The notes beneath the pieces are model-generated. The model worked only from the letters and a program-made list of their open reading frames with translations. It was not told the origin of the DNA and ran no database searches. Shown here one piece after another: positions 35,336-48,190 of a stretch of DNA of 64,000 nt (within the stretch, counting starts at the first letter, position 1; each line of letters starts with the position of its first letter). Both the position numbers and the translations under genes were made by a program. This stretch comes from Datisca glomerata (Eukaryota; Streptophyta; Magnoliopsida; Cucurbitales; Datiscaceae): positions 124,001 to 188,000 of the forward strand of contig QANY01013727.1 in assembly GCA_003255025.1 (NCBI GenBank), in the 5' to 3' direction.

Positions 35336-36967
35336 TGAAATGATTGGATGGAGGCTATCCTGACATCGTGTCATGGCGATTCGACCTTTTGAGTGCTACT
35401 TTCGATGAGTAATGATGGCCTTGTGCTCGTGGTTGTTCGAGCTCTCTTTGTACACCCCTTCCCTGCTCTTATATATGCTCGGGTCTATACAAACCGAATA
35501 CCCTCGATACTGGCCAGTGAGGTCAATTTTTTCCCTCCCAAACTTTCCTACATTCAAGCCTCCTGATGCGGCGGAACACGTGTTATCAGGTTTGATGGTT
35601 GGGAAAACACCTATAACAGTTGACCTCCAGTTGAGGACTTGGGTGGCTTTTGCTTAGCTAGGTCTGAAGACTTCATTACTCGAGCTCCTCATCAGAGATG
35701 GCTAAGAGTTTTACCCGACCTGGGTATTTCACACTTGCGTTTATAATTTTATCCTTAGAGAAGATTGTACCAAATGGAACTAATTGCCTCCTGACTTTTT
35801 GCGTGAGTTGCGCGTACGTCATTTTGTTATTTTCGAGACTTAATGCCATCAATCTTCTGGGAATGGTGACATTAATGGTGCGTGGATGAGCGTAAAGGAG
35901 CCTGACTCCTTATCACTTCATTCCTGATGCGTTGTTTCATCTCTGCAGTTGATTGGACAACATTTGGTCTTTCGTAATCCTCTCGTTGATTCACAAAATG
36001 ACCGCTTGCTAGTTGGAGGATGATTCCAGCGGTTGCCATCATGGCCAACTTAAATACCCCCATTAAATGAGTGATTTCATCCTTCAATCAAGGCAAAAAA
36101 TAGGCGGTCTTCCCTCTCATTTCCTCAAGGCAAAAAATAGACAGGGTTGGGATCTTTGTCCATCTTCAGCCTTCCTTCCAATTCCATTTGGAAGAATAGT
36201 CATCCTTCCTCCACTAGAGCTTCTTCTGTTTTAGAAATTCTCTTTCAAGACCCCTCTTCTTTCTCATGATTGTCGCTTCCCTTTCTGTCATCTTTTAAAT
36301 GTCGTGCCTCGAAGTCGTCAATGCTCATTTCATGGTGATTTTCCTGCCATCAATAAGCATGCTCGTTGAATCCTTTATCTGTGTTGGCTACCTACCCCTA
36401 GTGATAAAGACTTTACCCATAACAAGGGCCTGTAATCTTACCGATAGCCTTAATCCCCAATCTGTAATGAAGCAACTATATAGGTTGTGGCCCACTCCCA
36501 TCTTTTATCACCTTTGTCCTTTTGAACCCCCAACTGCTTACCGCTGCATGCTTCAGGAGTGAGTAAGGCAGTCCTTGCAATTATATCCTTTGTGATCGAC
36601 TTGAACCATGGGGTACTATGGTAGTATCCTACTTCTTTGTTCACCCTTTGGTAGAAGTTGAGGTTTTTCCATCCTCAGCTCGAAAATTGGTTCCTGCCCA
36701 TGGTTTGAATTCAATTTTATCCTGACTTGGCATGGTCCTCAAGAGCAAAACAACCTGAGGCCTTAGTAGAATTCACAAGCCTTGAAGATCCTGTGACCAC
36801 CGGCCCTGGCGTTAGGGGGGGTCTTTTACATTTAAATTAGCCAATGAGGAGTTCACCCCATTTGACCGAGGAGATTTTTGTACCTCTAGCTTCTTTATTT
36901 ATCTATGTTTTTGCTTATTTTCTGTCACAAATATACCTCAAGTAAATAGAGTTTTGTTTTTCCTCAA
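35336..36967 (+). other. Internal part of the large decayed LTR element (left segment)
   Basis: No protein domain can be recognised in any frame, although the base composition is less AT-rich than the surroundings. It has a small internal duplication ('aaggcaaaaaatag' at about 36091 and 36127). This fits a large non-coding or heavily decayed LTR element into which the Copia element inserted. Confidence 0.4.
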
Positions 36968-39388
36968 TCGAGCTTTAACTTGGTCTGTATGAGACATTTA
37001 TCCTGAGCTGCGTAGTTGTTCCAACTATTATGTCGAGCGTTGTATCCCTACTAACTTTTACTAACTCGAGTTTGAATCCTGAGCTGGAGTGTGTTAGAAT
37101 ATGTCCATAAAGTAATGTGTAATAACTATTTATTTATATTTAGTTATTTCTTAGACATTAGTATTATTGAATATATATGAATAAATTGAAAGTTTTATTT
37201 TAAATTAAATTGTGTTTGTAAATTACTCAATGGAACTTTCATCAACGGACGAAGAGTGAAGACAGAGGTGACTTCAAACGAACACTTTTAAGAAAGTTCA
37301 GAATGATATTCGCAGTCTTAGGATCGACTGACAATCAAATCCGATTACGACTGTTAGATTGAAACAATGGATGCCAGTCATGGGGCATGAGAGTGGAGAC
37401 TCAAACGGTTAACCTAGACATGTTATAAACATGTTGAATAGACCGATAACAAATTGGTTTAGAGCCTAAAACCGTTTACCTAACTCTAAATCTAATTATT
37501 ACAGTTTAAGGGTAGTTTCATAATTACCTTAATGCTAAGGTGAATATGCAGCTTGACTTAGTTAGTTGTAATTTTTGATATATCAAATGAGTGAGTTCGA
37601 ATTGGAGGGCAATACCTCGACCGTTGGGATTGTAATTCAACTAAATTGGAGTTACGTGATTCACATATATAAAAATTCATGGTTGAATTGTGAAAGCAAC
37701 AATATCACCTTATGATTTATTGATGATAGGTGTGTGGATAAATTAATAGATTATGTATCCAATGAATTGAGTCATTGATTAAGATTTGTGAGTTGTACGA
37801 GACAATTCATTATTATGTCTTTCTTATTCACAGTCAATAAACGAGATAAGAAAATAATAACAAGAAGGGTAAAATGGTAATTATTGTTGAGGCCAGAATC
37901 ACTGTTCACACCAGAGTTATTGTTCTAGCAGCCGGCAATATTGTTCCGGCGCCGTCACCGCCGTTGTCCGTTGCCGTGCTTTGCATGGTGACTAGGGTTT
38001 GTGAAGCTATAGGCGATAACAATTAGGATTTAGGAAATCCTGTGATATTTCGCGATAACCCTTATCCTATTTTTTTTAGCTTTAAAATTTTGAATTTTAA
38101 ATTTTAAATCTTAAACGAATAAAAGATAATTAAAATTCAAAAGATATTTATCTATTTTATCTTTATATCTATTGAATTTTGAATATCAAAAGATAATTAT
38201 CAATGTTATCTTTTTATTTTATTAAAAATAGAAAAAATGGGATAATTAATGAGGTTGTTTAATTAAGAAAATAGTGTTGCTTAATTAAAGAGGTTTAATC
38301 AAAATTTAATTTTTGAAGTTTTGAAATTTGAAATTTGAATTATGAATTTAAATTATGAAATTTGAAATTTGAATTTTGAATTTCGATTTTGAAGTTTGAA
38401 TTTAAGTTTTAAATTTTATTTTCAAAATGGGAATGAACTTTTATAAAGTGTTACAAAGTGGTGGACACCATGGAGAAGAGGAAGGAAATTACATACGCCA
38501 TAAAGATTGTTTATAAATTAATAATTTATTTATTATTTTTTTGGTTGTAATTAGAAATGAGCCAACAAAGAGATTAATTTTAAATGTATGATTTAATTTT
38601 AATCGCACATCACCATATGACATGCCATATTAACTAGAGATATCAATATCAAATTACCATGTAGCATGTACACGCATAATTGTAGATTGATTTTTAATGG
38701 TTATAATTTAATTACAATATGAAATTTATAATGGTTATGATTTTAAATTGGGATTTAAAATTAAATAAATGATTTATAAATTTCATCACGCTTTTCAAAT
38801 TAATAAAAGCTACGTTTTGAAAAACAACAAAAAATGTAAGTTTTGTCAAAAACTAAGTGGGAATGTCGTTTACATTGAAACATTCCCACGGTCTCCAATG
38901 TGAACTTGATCGTGCCACGATGAATGGTTTAGTACCTCCCATAGCTGTCCTCTCTTTAATGGGAGAAACTTTGGAGTCGTGTCACTTTGAGTCATCGAGT
39001 TGCTCGAGAAGCTAAGACTTTTAAAGGAAGTGGTGGGGCATGGTCATCCCATAGACAGACTGTTAATCCATATCAACTTTTAAGAGTCGATACATTGGTT
39101 AAATACTTAGACTGAAGCAAATTGGAATCCCCACTTAGGGGTTAGTCAATGGGGCCAAGGTGACCAAAATTATCGGTGATTGATTAAGCTAGATGTGGAG
39201 ATATTTGAGGATTAACCAAACAAGAAGAGTCTCGATGTGATAGAAAATAGTTTGGACTCCATCTCTCGATGAGACAAGCTATCTCTTTTTATCGTAACAT
39301 CATGGAGGAAATATTTTTGAATGGATTTTTAAATATTTAAGTAATTACATCATGTATCATACTTTCTTAAATGATTAAGTATTATTTG
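36968..39388 (+). mobile_element. Copia LTR copy A with 124-bp leader
   Basis: The LTR starts TGTTAGAATATGTCC at 37092. It is the longest copy, about 2.3 kb. 36968-37091 precedes it and is repeated before copy B at 39394-39518, so the duplicated unit is larger than the LTR. An AAATTTGAA microsatellite-like stretch lies at about 38325-38400. Confidence 0.75.
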
Positions 39389-39393
39389 GTCAG

Positions 39394-40870
39394 TCGAGCA
39401 TTAACTTAGTCTGGATGAGACCTTTATCATGAGCTGCGTAGTTATTTCAACTATTATGTCGAGCGTTTTATCCCTACTAACTTTTACTGACTCGAGTTTG
39501 TGATCCTAAGCTGGAGTGTGTTGGAATATGTCCATAAAGTAACGTGTAATAACTATTTATTTGTATTTAGTTATTTCTTAGACATTAGTAGTATTGAATA
39601 TATATGAATAAATTGAAAGTTTTATTTTAAATTAAAGTGTGTTTGTAAATTACTCAAGTTTTGGAACTTTCATCAATGAACGAATAGTGAAAACAGAGGC
39701 GTCTTTAGACGAACTCTCCTGAGAAAGATCAGAATGATATTCGCAGTCTGAGGATCGACTGGCAATAAAATCCGATTACGACTGTTAGATTAAACCAATG
39801 GATGACAGTCATGGGGAATGAAAGTGGAGACTCTAATGGTTAACCTAGACATGTTATGAAAATGTTGAATAGACCAGTAATAAATTAGTTTAGAGCCCAA
39901 AACCATTTACCTAACTCTAAATCTAATTATTAGACCTTAAGGGTATTTTCATAATTACCTTAATCTTGAGCTGAATACGTAGCTTGACTTAGTTAGTTGC
40001 AATTTTTGATATGTCAAATGAGTGAGTTCGAATTGGAGGGCAATACCTTGGCTGTTGGGATTGTAACTCAACTAAGTTGGAGTTACGTGATTCACTATAT
40101 GAAAATTCGTGGTTGGATTGTGAAAATAATAATATCACCTTATGCTTTATTGATGGGTATGTGAATAAATTAATTGGTCTGATATTCAATGAATTGAGTC
40201 ATTGATTAAGATTTGTGAGTTATACGAGACAATTCACTATTATGTCTTTCTTATTCACAGTCGATAAATGAGTTAAGAAAATAATAACAATATGGGTAAA
40301 ATGATAATTATTGTTGAAGCCAGAATCACTGTTCACACTGGAGTTATTATTCTGGCAGCTGGCGATACTGTTCCGGTGCCGTCACCGCCGCTGTCCGCTG
40401 CCGTGCCATGCATGGTAATTAGGGTTTGTGAAACTCTAGGCGATAAAATTAGGGTTTAGAAAACCTTGTGATATTTCCGGATAACCCTTATCCTATTTTT
40501 TTATCTTTTAAAATTTTGAATTTTAAATTTTAAATCTTAAACGAATAAAAGATAATTAAAATTCAAAAGAAAATTATCAATTTTATCTTTATATCTTTCG
40601 AATTTTGAATTCAAAAGATAATTATCAACGTTATCTTTTTATTTTACTTAAAAAAGGAAAAATGGGATAATTAAGAGATTATTTAATTAAGAAATTATTT
40701 TTGCTTAATTAAAGGGTTTTAATCAAAATTTAAATTTTGAATTTTTGTAAATTGAAATTTGAAATTTGAAATTTGAAATTTGAATTATGAATTTAAATTT
40801 TTAATGGATTTTTAAATATTTAAGTAGTTGCATCATACATCATATTTTCTTAAACGATTGAGCATTTATT
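39394..40870 (+). mobile_element. Copia LTR copy B with 125-bp leader
   Basis: The LTR starts TGTTGGAATATGTCC at 39519 and matches copy A throughout. About 900 bp of A (roughly 38410-39315) are missing at 40795. It lies directly upstream of gag and so acts positionally as the 5' LTR. No clear primer-binding site is seen after it. Confidence 0.78.
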
Positions 40871-40929
40871 TACACTACTTTATTTATTCATTTCGATAAT
40901 CATGTATATATCCTCATTCTCAACTATCT

Positions 40930-43900
40930 TAAACGCGAACAATATTAACTGATGATAATTACGGTGATTGGAAACACAATCTTGATATCGTACTGACGAT
41001 TGAAAAGTATAAGTTCGTGGTCACCACCCCTTATTCCTTTGAGCCTTTTAGTGAATCGACTCAAGAGGAAAATGATGCTTATGATTCTTGGCTACGTTCT
41101 GATGAGATAGTCATATATTACATCTTGGCTTCTGTTTGTAATGTGTTACAAAACGTCATAATTTGAAAACCACCGCTGATATGATGTGGAACATCACCGT
41201 AATGTTTGGAAATGAGGGTCTTTAAACCAAACAGATAGTTGTGTGAAACCTTATGAACTGCAGGATAAAACCTGGAACTCTTTCAGAGAACATATGATGC
41301 TGATCATTAGTTATCTGAATGAGATGGAGATCATGGGTGCTGAGGCTGATGCTGAGACTAAGGTGGATATGATCCTATAGACTCTGCCTGATACCTTCGA
41401 GAACTTCAAACTTAATTATTTGATGAATAAGTTGAGGTACTCGCTTCCTAAGATTATGAAGGAGTTACAAGCCGTTGAGACTTTGCTTCTAAATGGCAAG
41501 AGGAAGACTGAAGAGGCTAACTTTACTAAAAGTAAGCTTTCCACCTCTGACGCTAAAAGGAAACACGATAAGAAGTCTGAATAAGGCTGAAAAGCAGAGC
41601 TCAAAAGTTGCAAATGGTAAAGGCACTGCAAGGTCGACATGATGTGAACATGTGTCATCATTGTGGAGTCGATAACCATTGGATACGTAACTGCCTGGAT
41701 CATCTCTTGCAGATATCTTGGTCGAGTTCATCATCTGTATAGGGAATAGGTCACTAGTATTGGCTGTATCAGTTGGAACTTGATAAAGGTTATCTACTTT
41801 TACGTGATGTTTATTATATCTCAATGTTTGAGAAGAATCTTATATCTATTGGTGCATTAATTGAGCAAGGATTTAATCTTAAATTCATTGATAAAGATAT
41901 TGGTATTTTGAGAAATGAATGCCTAATTATTGTTCCACACATGTTTAATAAAATGTTTCATGTAAAACCAATAGTTCTAATGATATGTGACACTGAAGTG
42001 AATGGTGGTTCAGAAAGTGATAGTAAAAGGTTGATGTGTGACTCAACCGATCTAACCTATTGTGACACTTACGCCTTGGGCATATTGGCCTAGACATGAT
42101 TAAAAGACTTATGAAGGATGATCCTTTGTAAGCTTTAAGTGTGGGACGACTACCCACATGCGAATCCTGTATTGAAGGCAAAATGACCAAGAGACCTTTT
42201 TCAGCAAAATGTGAAATAGCCACTCAATGTCTTGAACTCATACATAATGATGTATGTGGGCCATTGAATATCCAAGCAAGAGGAGGTTATGAATACTTTG
42301 TACCATTCACTGATGACTATTCACGTTTTGGTCATGTTTATCTAATACGTCAAAAGTCTGAAACCTTTGAAGAGTTCAAAGAGTATAAGGCCTTGGTTGA
42401 AAAGCAATTAGAAAAATAAATCAAAACACTGCGATTTGATAGTGGTGGAGAGTACTTTCTATGAGAGTTTGAAGATTTTCTTAAGGAAGACGGTATTCTT
42501 TCTCAGCTTACAACACCTAGTACGCCACAACAGAATGGTGTGTCAGAGAGAAAGAATCAAACTCTGGTGGATATGGTTAGATACATCATGAGTTAGTTAT
42601 CCCTCTCAGATTCCTTCTGGGGATATGTCTTGGAAACAACGAAGTTTCATCGAAGATGGTGCTTGGTACACCATATGAAAGTGGTATGGACGAAATTCAT
42701 TTATTAACCATTTTAAAATATGGGGGTGCCCAACACATGTTCTAAAACCGAAGACATGCAAGCTAGTAAGTCATTCAGAATTATGCATGTTCGTAGGATA
42801 TCCTAAAGGAATGAAAAGGTACATCTTCTACAATATGACTGACTAGAAAACATTCATTAGCACGAATGCTCATTTTCTTGAAGAAGATTTTATTAAAAGT
42901 TTTCAGCCGAGAAGCACAATTGTGCTAGAGGAATTATTGAGTGGGAGGACATCGACTCCCCAATCAGAAATTATTTCTGATTCAATAATGGAAGAACCAC
43001 GACAGAAGCTAGAGCCTATGGAGCCTTGACGTAGTGGGAGAGTTGGGAGACAACCTGAGAGGTATATGTTCTATGGAGAAGCTTTGACAATTGTCTTAGA
43101 TAAGGACCTTGATAAACTTGTCTCCTACTAAGAGGCCATGGCTGGTCCTGAAGCAAACTTATGGCAAGAAGCAATGAACGTTAAGATACATTCGATGCAC
43201 TTGAACGAAGTCTGGAAGCTTGTAGTTCCTCCTAAAAAGATAAAACCCGTAGGATGAAAATGAATCTATACGAAGAAAATAAGTCCAGATGGGAATGTAG
43301 AGACATTCAAAGCTAGGCTAGTATCCAAGGGCTACACCCAAATGAAAGAATAGACTATGAAGATACCTTCTCGCCGGTGGCCATTCTTAAATCCATCCGA
43401 ATTCTTTGGTATATTGCTGCTGCCCTTGATTATGAATCTGGCAAATGGACGTCAAGACTCTGAATGGCGATCTTGATGAGCGCATTTATATGGCTCAACC
43501 AGATAAGTTCATGGAGAAAGGCCAAGAGGGCAGAGTTTGTAAACTGTAGAAGTCCATTTATGAACTTAAGCAAGCGTCACGGTCGTAGAATATTAGATTT
43601 GATGAAATTGTAAGGAATATAATTTTGAACAGTTAGTTGACGAGCCCTGTGTGTATAAGCTGATACACGAAGGGAAGGTGATTTTTCTAGTTTTGTACGT
43701 AGATGATATTTTATTCATTGTGAATTATGTAAAAAAATTATCTGATGTCAACATTTGGCTTGCAAAACAATTTGATATGAAGAATCTTAGAGAAGCTGCT
43801 TTTGTCTTAGGTATTCAGATCTTTCGAGATACGAAGAACAGACAATTGGCACAGTCTCAAGCATCTTATATTGATAAGGTGCTGGATCACTTCAGTATAC

Positions 43901-44660
43901 AAAACTTCAAGAAATGATTTCTTCCTTTTAGACATGGAGTCAGCCTCTCCAAGGAGCAGTCTCTCAAGACTCCTCAAGAAGAGGAAAACATGAGAAAGAT
44001 TCCCTATGATTCAGCCGTAAGAAGTCTCATGTATGCAATGCTTTGTACTAGGTCATACATTTGCTATGTCATAGGCGTGGTGAGTTATTTTCAATCTAAT
44101 CTTGGAATTGAGCATGGGAATGCCGTCAAACATATCCTTAAGTATCTTAGGAGAAAAATCAATTACGTGCTTGTGTATTCAGGCAGTGACATAAATATGA
44201 CCGGGTATATTGATTTCGCTTTCCAAGATGATGAGGAATCCATGAGGTCCACTTTAGGATCGGTGTTCATCCTGAACGGTGGAGCAGTTGTGTGAAGAAG
44301 TATCAAGCAATCTTGCATTGCTAATTTTACCATGGAAGCTGAATATGTGGTAGCTTGTGAAGCTACAAAGGAGGCCGTTTGGCTTAGGAAGTTCTTGAAG
44401 ACTCTAGAAGTTGTTCTAGACGTTAACAAGCACATGACACTTTATTGCGATAATAGTTGGGCTGCATCAAATTCTATGGAACCTAGAAGCCATAAGAGAT
44501 CCAAACACATAGAACGTAATATATCATATGATTAGAAAACTTGTTCAGCGTGGAGACGATGTGGGTACACATATTTTGACGGTCAATAACCTGGCATATC
44601 CATTCACGAAGACTTTAAGAAGTAAAGTTTTTTATGGTCATCTAGAGCGCTTGGGGATAG
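40930..44660 (+). pseudogene. Ty1/Copia gag-pol, decayed
   Basis: The order is that of Copia. Gag is at about 40945-41580 (NYGDWKHNLDIVLTIEKYKF). A zinc knuckle CHHCGVDNHWIRNC is at 41653-41694. GAG-pre-integrase is at about 41770-42120. Integrase follows at 42140-42640, with LELIHNDVCGPL, LRFDSGGEYF and TPQQNGVSERKN, so the three acidic catalytic positions are still readable. RT runs from about 43140 to 43920, with LYVDDILFI at about 43693 (YVDD 43696-43707). RNase H is at 44160-44600 (MEAEYVVACEATKEAVWLR). At least a dozen stops and several frameshifts make it non-functional. The protease active site is not recognisable. Confidence 0.9.
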
Positions 44661-44697
44661 GAGATTGTACAGGCCAACTTTATTCCAAGTGGAAGAT

Positions 44698-45478
44698 TGT
44701 GGGTATATGTCCATAAAGTAGCGTGTAATAACTATTTATTTGTATTTTGTTATTTCTCAAACATTAGTATTATTGAATTTTTATGAATAAATTGAAAGTT
44801 TTATTTTAAGTTAAAGTGTGTTTGTAAATTACTCAAGTCCTGTAACTTTCATCATTGAACGAAGAGTGAAGACAGAGGCGTCTCTAGACGAAATCTTCTG
44901 AAAAAGTTCAAAATGATATTCACAGTTTTAGAACCGACTGGGCAATCGAATTCGATTATGACTATTAGGTTGAACCAATGGATGCCAGACATGGGGCATG
45001 GGAGTGGAGACTCAAACGGTTAACCTCATGTTGAATAGACGAGTAACAAACTAGTTTAGAGCCCAAAACTGTTTATCTAGTTTTAAATCTAATTGTTACA
45101 CCTTAAGTGTATTTTCATAATGACATTAATCCTAAGGTGAATACGTAGCTTGACTTAGTTAGTTTCAATCTTTGATATGTCAAATGAGTGAGTTCGAATT
45201 GGCGAGCAATACCTTGGCTGTTGGGATTGTAATTCAATTCAGTTGAAGTTACGTGATTCACAGATATGAAAATTCGTGGTTAGATTACGAAAAAAACAAT
45301 ATCATCTTATGTTTTATTGATGGGTGTGTGAATAAATTAACCTGGCCAGATATTTAATGAATTGAGTCATTGATTAAGACTGGTGAATTATACGAAATAA
45401 TTCACTATTATGTCTTTCTTATTCACAATCAATAAAAGAGTTTAGGAAGTAATAACAAGAAAGGTAAAATGGTAATTT
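44698..45478 (+). mobile_element. Copia 3' LTR (copy C), truncated
   Basis: It begins TGTGGGTATATGTCC right after a purine-rich tract (CAAGTGGAAGAT). It aligns to copies A and B for 780 bp, then stops abruptly after 'aaaatggtaattta', where A and B continue for at least 0.6-1.5 kb. Confidence 0.85.
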
Positions 45479-46560
45479 ACATATGCTCTTGTTACTAATA
45501 TTCATGATGGGTATTATGTTAAAATATTTTATAGACTGTGAAAATAAAAGGGTTTATTTACACCAACAGAAAATGTAGCGCGCATGAATCGAGAGTTGAT
45601 TTGGCATCAAACCTATAGTGGAGTCGTACGATATCAATATTAAATAGGTCAGGAACTTATGGAGATAAATTCACCGTGTATTTGAATCCTTAGTTTTGTT
45701 CATGTGGGTCCATCCAGTCTCAGAAATTATCTATGAGAACATGAATAGAGAAACAAAGTAAATTGAATCAAAATATATTTTGGTGCCAAGACATATTTTC
45801 TACACCTATATGTGATGGGTGATGTCACTTAGTTAGTTAAGTGTGATTATTTATATTTAAATTAATTAGTTTATTATTTTATCATTATTAGATAATTAGT
45901 AAATAAAAAAATAAATAAATTAATTGATAATTATAAATTAAATCTATCAATTGGGTTGATAAATTTCAATACAACTCTAACACTGTGGAGATATACTGAT
46001 TTTCAGAAATTTAAATATATGCGGTGAATTTTCAAAAATTTAAAATATATGTGTATATTTTTAAATATTAAAAATTAAAATTTATAAATATCTAATAGTA
46101 ATTTTCTTGCAGAGACAGATATAGAGATCTATATCTCATATCAGATACATAGAAAAATATTCAATTTTTTCCTTTAATCGTTTTGTGAGCCCAAACTCAA
46201 ATTCCTACACAAAATGCTTGTGAGATATATTTATGAAATTAACGGGTGATTGTTGGTAGATGAAATTCACGAATTGTTCTTTGAGTTCAAGTGCGTGATT
46301 CGGATCCTGAAACTTGAAGAACACAAAGAACGCTCGATAGAATTCTGTTAGTTCAGAATTCTTTGATACAAAGTATCGGTGAAAAATTATTTCCAACCTT
46401 ATCTTTTCGTTTAATATCATATATGCATAATCACACGTTGTTTAGTTTTAAATTATTTAATTTGATTAAATAAGTTAATTAATTTTTTTATATTTGACCC
46501 ACTAACTGTTCGTGGTTCAAACTTATTTTTTTAGTTAATTTTAAAACCTACCGATCCCAG
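45479..46560. other. AT-rich segment after the truncated 3' LTR
   Basis: No domain or repeat was recognised. The 71-codon minus-strand frame at 46205-46420 has no family signature. Confidence 0.35.
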
Positions 46561-47030
46561 CAGAGTGGGCTTTAAGGAGCCTTGACTTTTTTTTGTGGAC
46601 TTGATCTTGTCCAACGGGTTGCCCCTTTTATAGGTCGAGGGTCGTACAAACGTGTCGTGAACTTTCTGAAGGCTTTCTAGTGCTCCCATCTGGGAGATCT
46701 GGTCAGGCTAACCTTCCTCAATTGGGTTTTCCTTTTGATATTTAGTCGAGCATGTTTTCTTCTAGCTGAGCGTTTTTCTGGTTTGGCGAAGCAGATTGAA
46801 TTTTCATCGATTTTTGGCCAGGGGACCTTCCCTTCATCACGTATCCAAGTGTCCTTGTTCTAGATAAATCCTTGAGTGAAAGTGCTCATCAAAGGGCCTT
46901 ATCCCTATCTTACGAGCAATAATGCTAATTAGATATCCTTACTCTTGGCGTCGAGATTGCTTCTGCTAAGGCTTTTCCTTAACTCTGTTAAATGGGCATG
47001 AGTGCCTGGTAATTATTGCTTTTCTAATTG
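46561..47030 (+). other. Internal part of the large decayed LTR element (right segment)
   Basis: Composition and vocabulary (tcgagc, tgagc, ggagcc words) resume those of 35.3-37.0 kb, which supports one host element split by the Copia insertion. No coding domain was recognised. Confidence 0.4.
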
Positions 47031-47744
47031 TCTAGCCAGGCGTGCCTGCCCTGGCTAGATCTATGATCTCGTCTGTGAGCTTGAGTTCTCGGTAGACATC
47101 TTTCCTTGATGTCTAGCTATGCGTGTCTTCTCTGGCTACACCCTTAATTCCCTCGGCTAGCTTGAGTGCTCGATGGACCACTTGTTGATATCTAGCCAGG
47201 CTAGCTTGCTCTGGCTAGATCCTTGATCCCGTTTGTAAGTTGATGTGCTCGGTAGAAAACACTTGTCTATATCTAGCCATGCGTGTCTGCTCTGATAGGT
47301 CCTTGATCCCGTTTACGAGTTGAGGTGCTCAACAAACATCACTGGTCAATATATAGCCAGACGTGCATGCTCTGACTAGATCTTTGATCCCGTCTACGAG
47401 CTGAGATGTTCGACAGACATCATTTTTTGATATCTAGCCAGACGTGCCTACTCTAACTAGATCATTGATATGCTTGCAAGCTGAGGTGCTCAACAGACAT
47501 CACATATCGATATCTAGTCATGCGTGCCTGCTCTGGCTAGATCATTGATCTCGCCTATGAGCTGAGGTGCTCGGTAAACATCACTTATCGATAACTAGCC
47601 AAGTATGCCTGCTATGGCTAGATCCTTGATCTCATCTACAAGCTGAGGTGCTCAGCAGGCATCACTTATAAATATCTAGCCAGGTGTACATGCTCTAGCT
47701 AGATCCTTGATCCAGTATGCGAGATGAGGTGCTCGGCATACACC
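47031..47744. repeat. Tandem array of nine 79-81-bp units
   Basis: The phase word 'tctagccag' (or a near variant) starts at 47031, 47112, 47191, 47272, 47352, 47433, 47513, 47594 and 47675. Each unit reads roughly: tctagccatgcgtg, cctgctctggctagatc, cttgatc, gagctgaggtgctcgg, acatcact. Units diverge by perhaps 10-20%. It is non-coding. Confidence 0.92.
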
Positions 47745-48190
47745 CCTTTTTATTTAATCTTGATTGGTGGGCTAGAACACCTCACAAATCATCACGTTTT
47801 GTTTAATCCCAATTGGTGGGATATAGCACATCATTATTCATCACTTTTTTATTTAATCTCGACTGGTGGGATAAAGCACCTCACCAGTCATCATTTTTTA
47901 TTTAATCCTGACTGGTGGGCTAGAGCAACTCACCAGTCATCATTTTTTGTTTAATTTTGAATCGTGGGATAGAACACCTCACTAGTCATCACCTTTTATT
48001 TGATCTTGACTAGTGGGCTAGAGCACCTCAACATTCATCATTTTTTGTTTAATTATTACTGGTGGGCTAGAGCACATCACTAGCCATCAAATTTTTAAAT
48101 TTTGACTAGTGGGCTAGAGCACCTCACCGGTCATCACTTTTTGTTTGATCCCAACTGGTGGGCTAAAGCACCTTACCAATCATCACTTTT
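47745..48190. repeat. Tandem array of about nine 49-bp units
   Basis: 'ggtgggctagagcacctcac' or variants recur at 47766, 47815, 47865, 47914, 47963, 48012, 48061, 48108 and 48157, a regular 49-bp step. Each unit also has 'tttaatc' and 'catca'. It directly abuts the 81-bp array, and the two share no obvious unit sequence. Confidence 0.92.

Noticed and set aside
46205..46420. 71-codon minus-strand frame as a gene
   Set aside because: Single short frame in AT-rich DNA with no family signature or flanking exons.
47031..48190. Regular repeats resembling a CRISPR array
   Set aside because: Whole 81-bp and 49-bp units repeat, with no unique spacers between short constant repeats. The DNA is plant nuclear with no cas genes.
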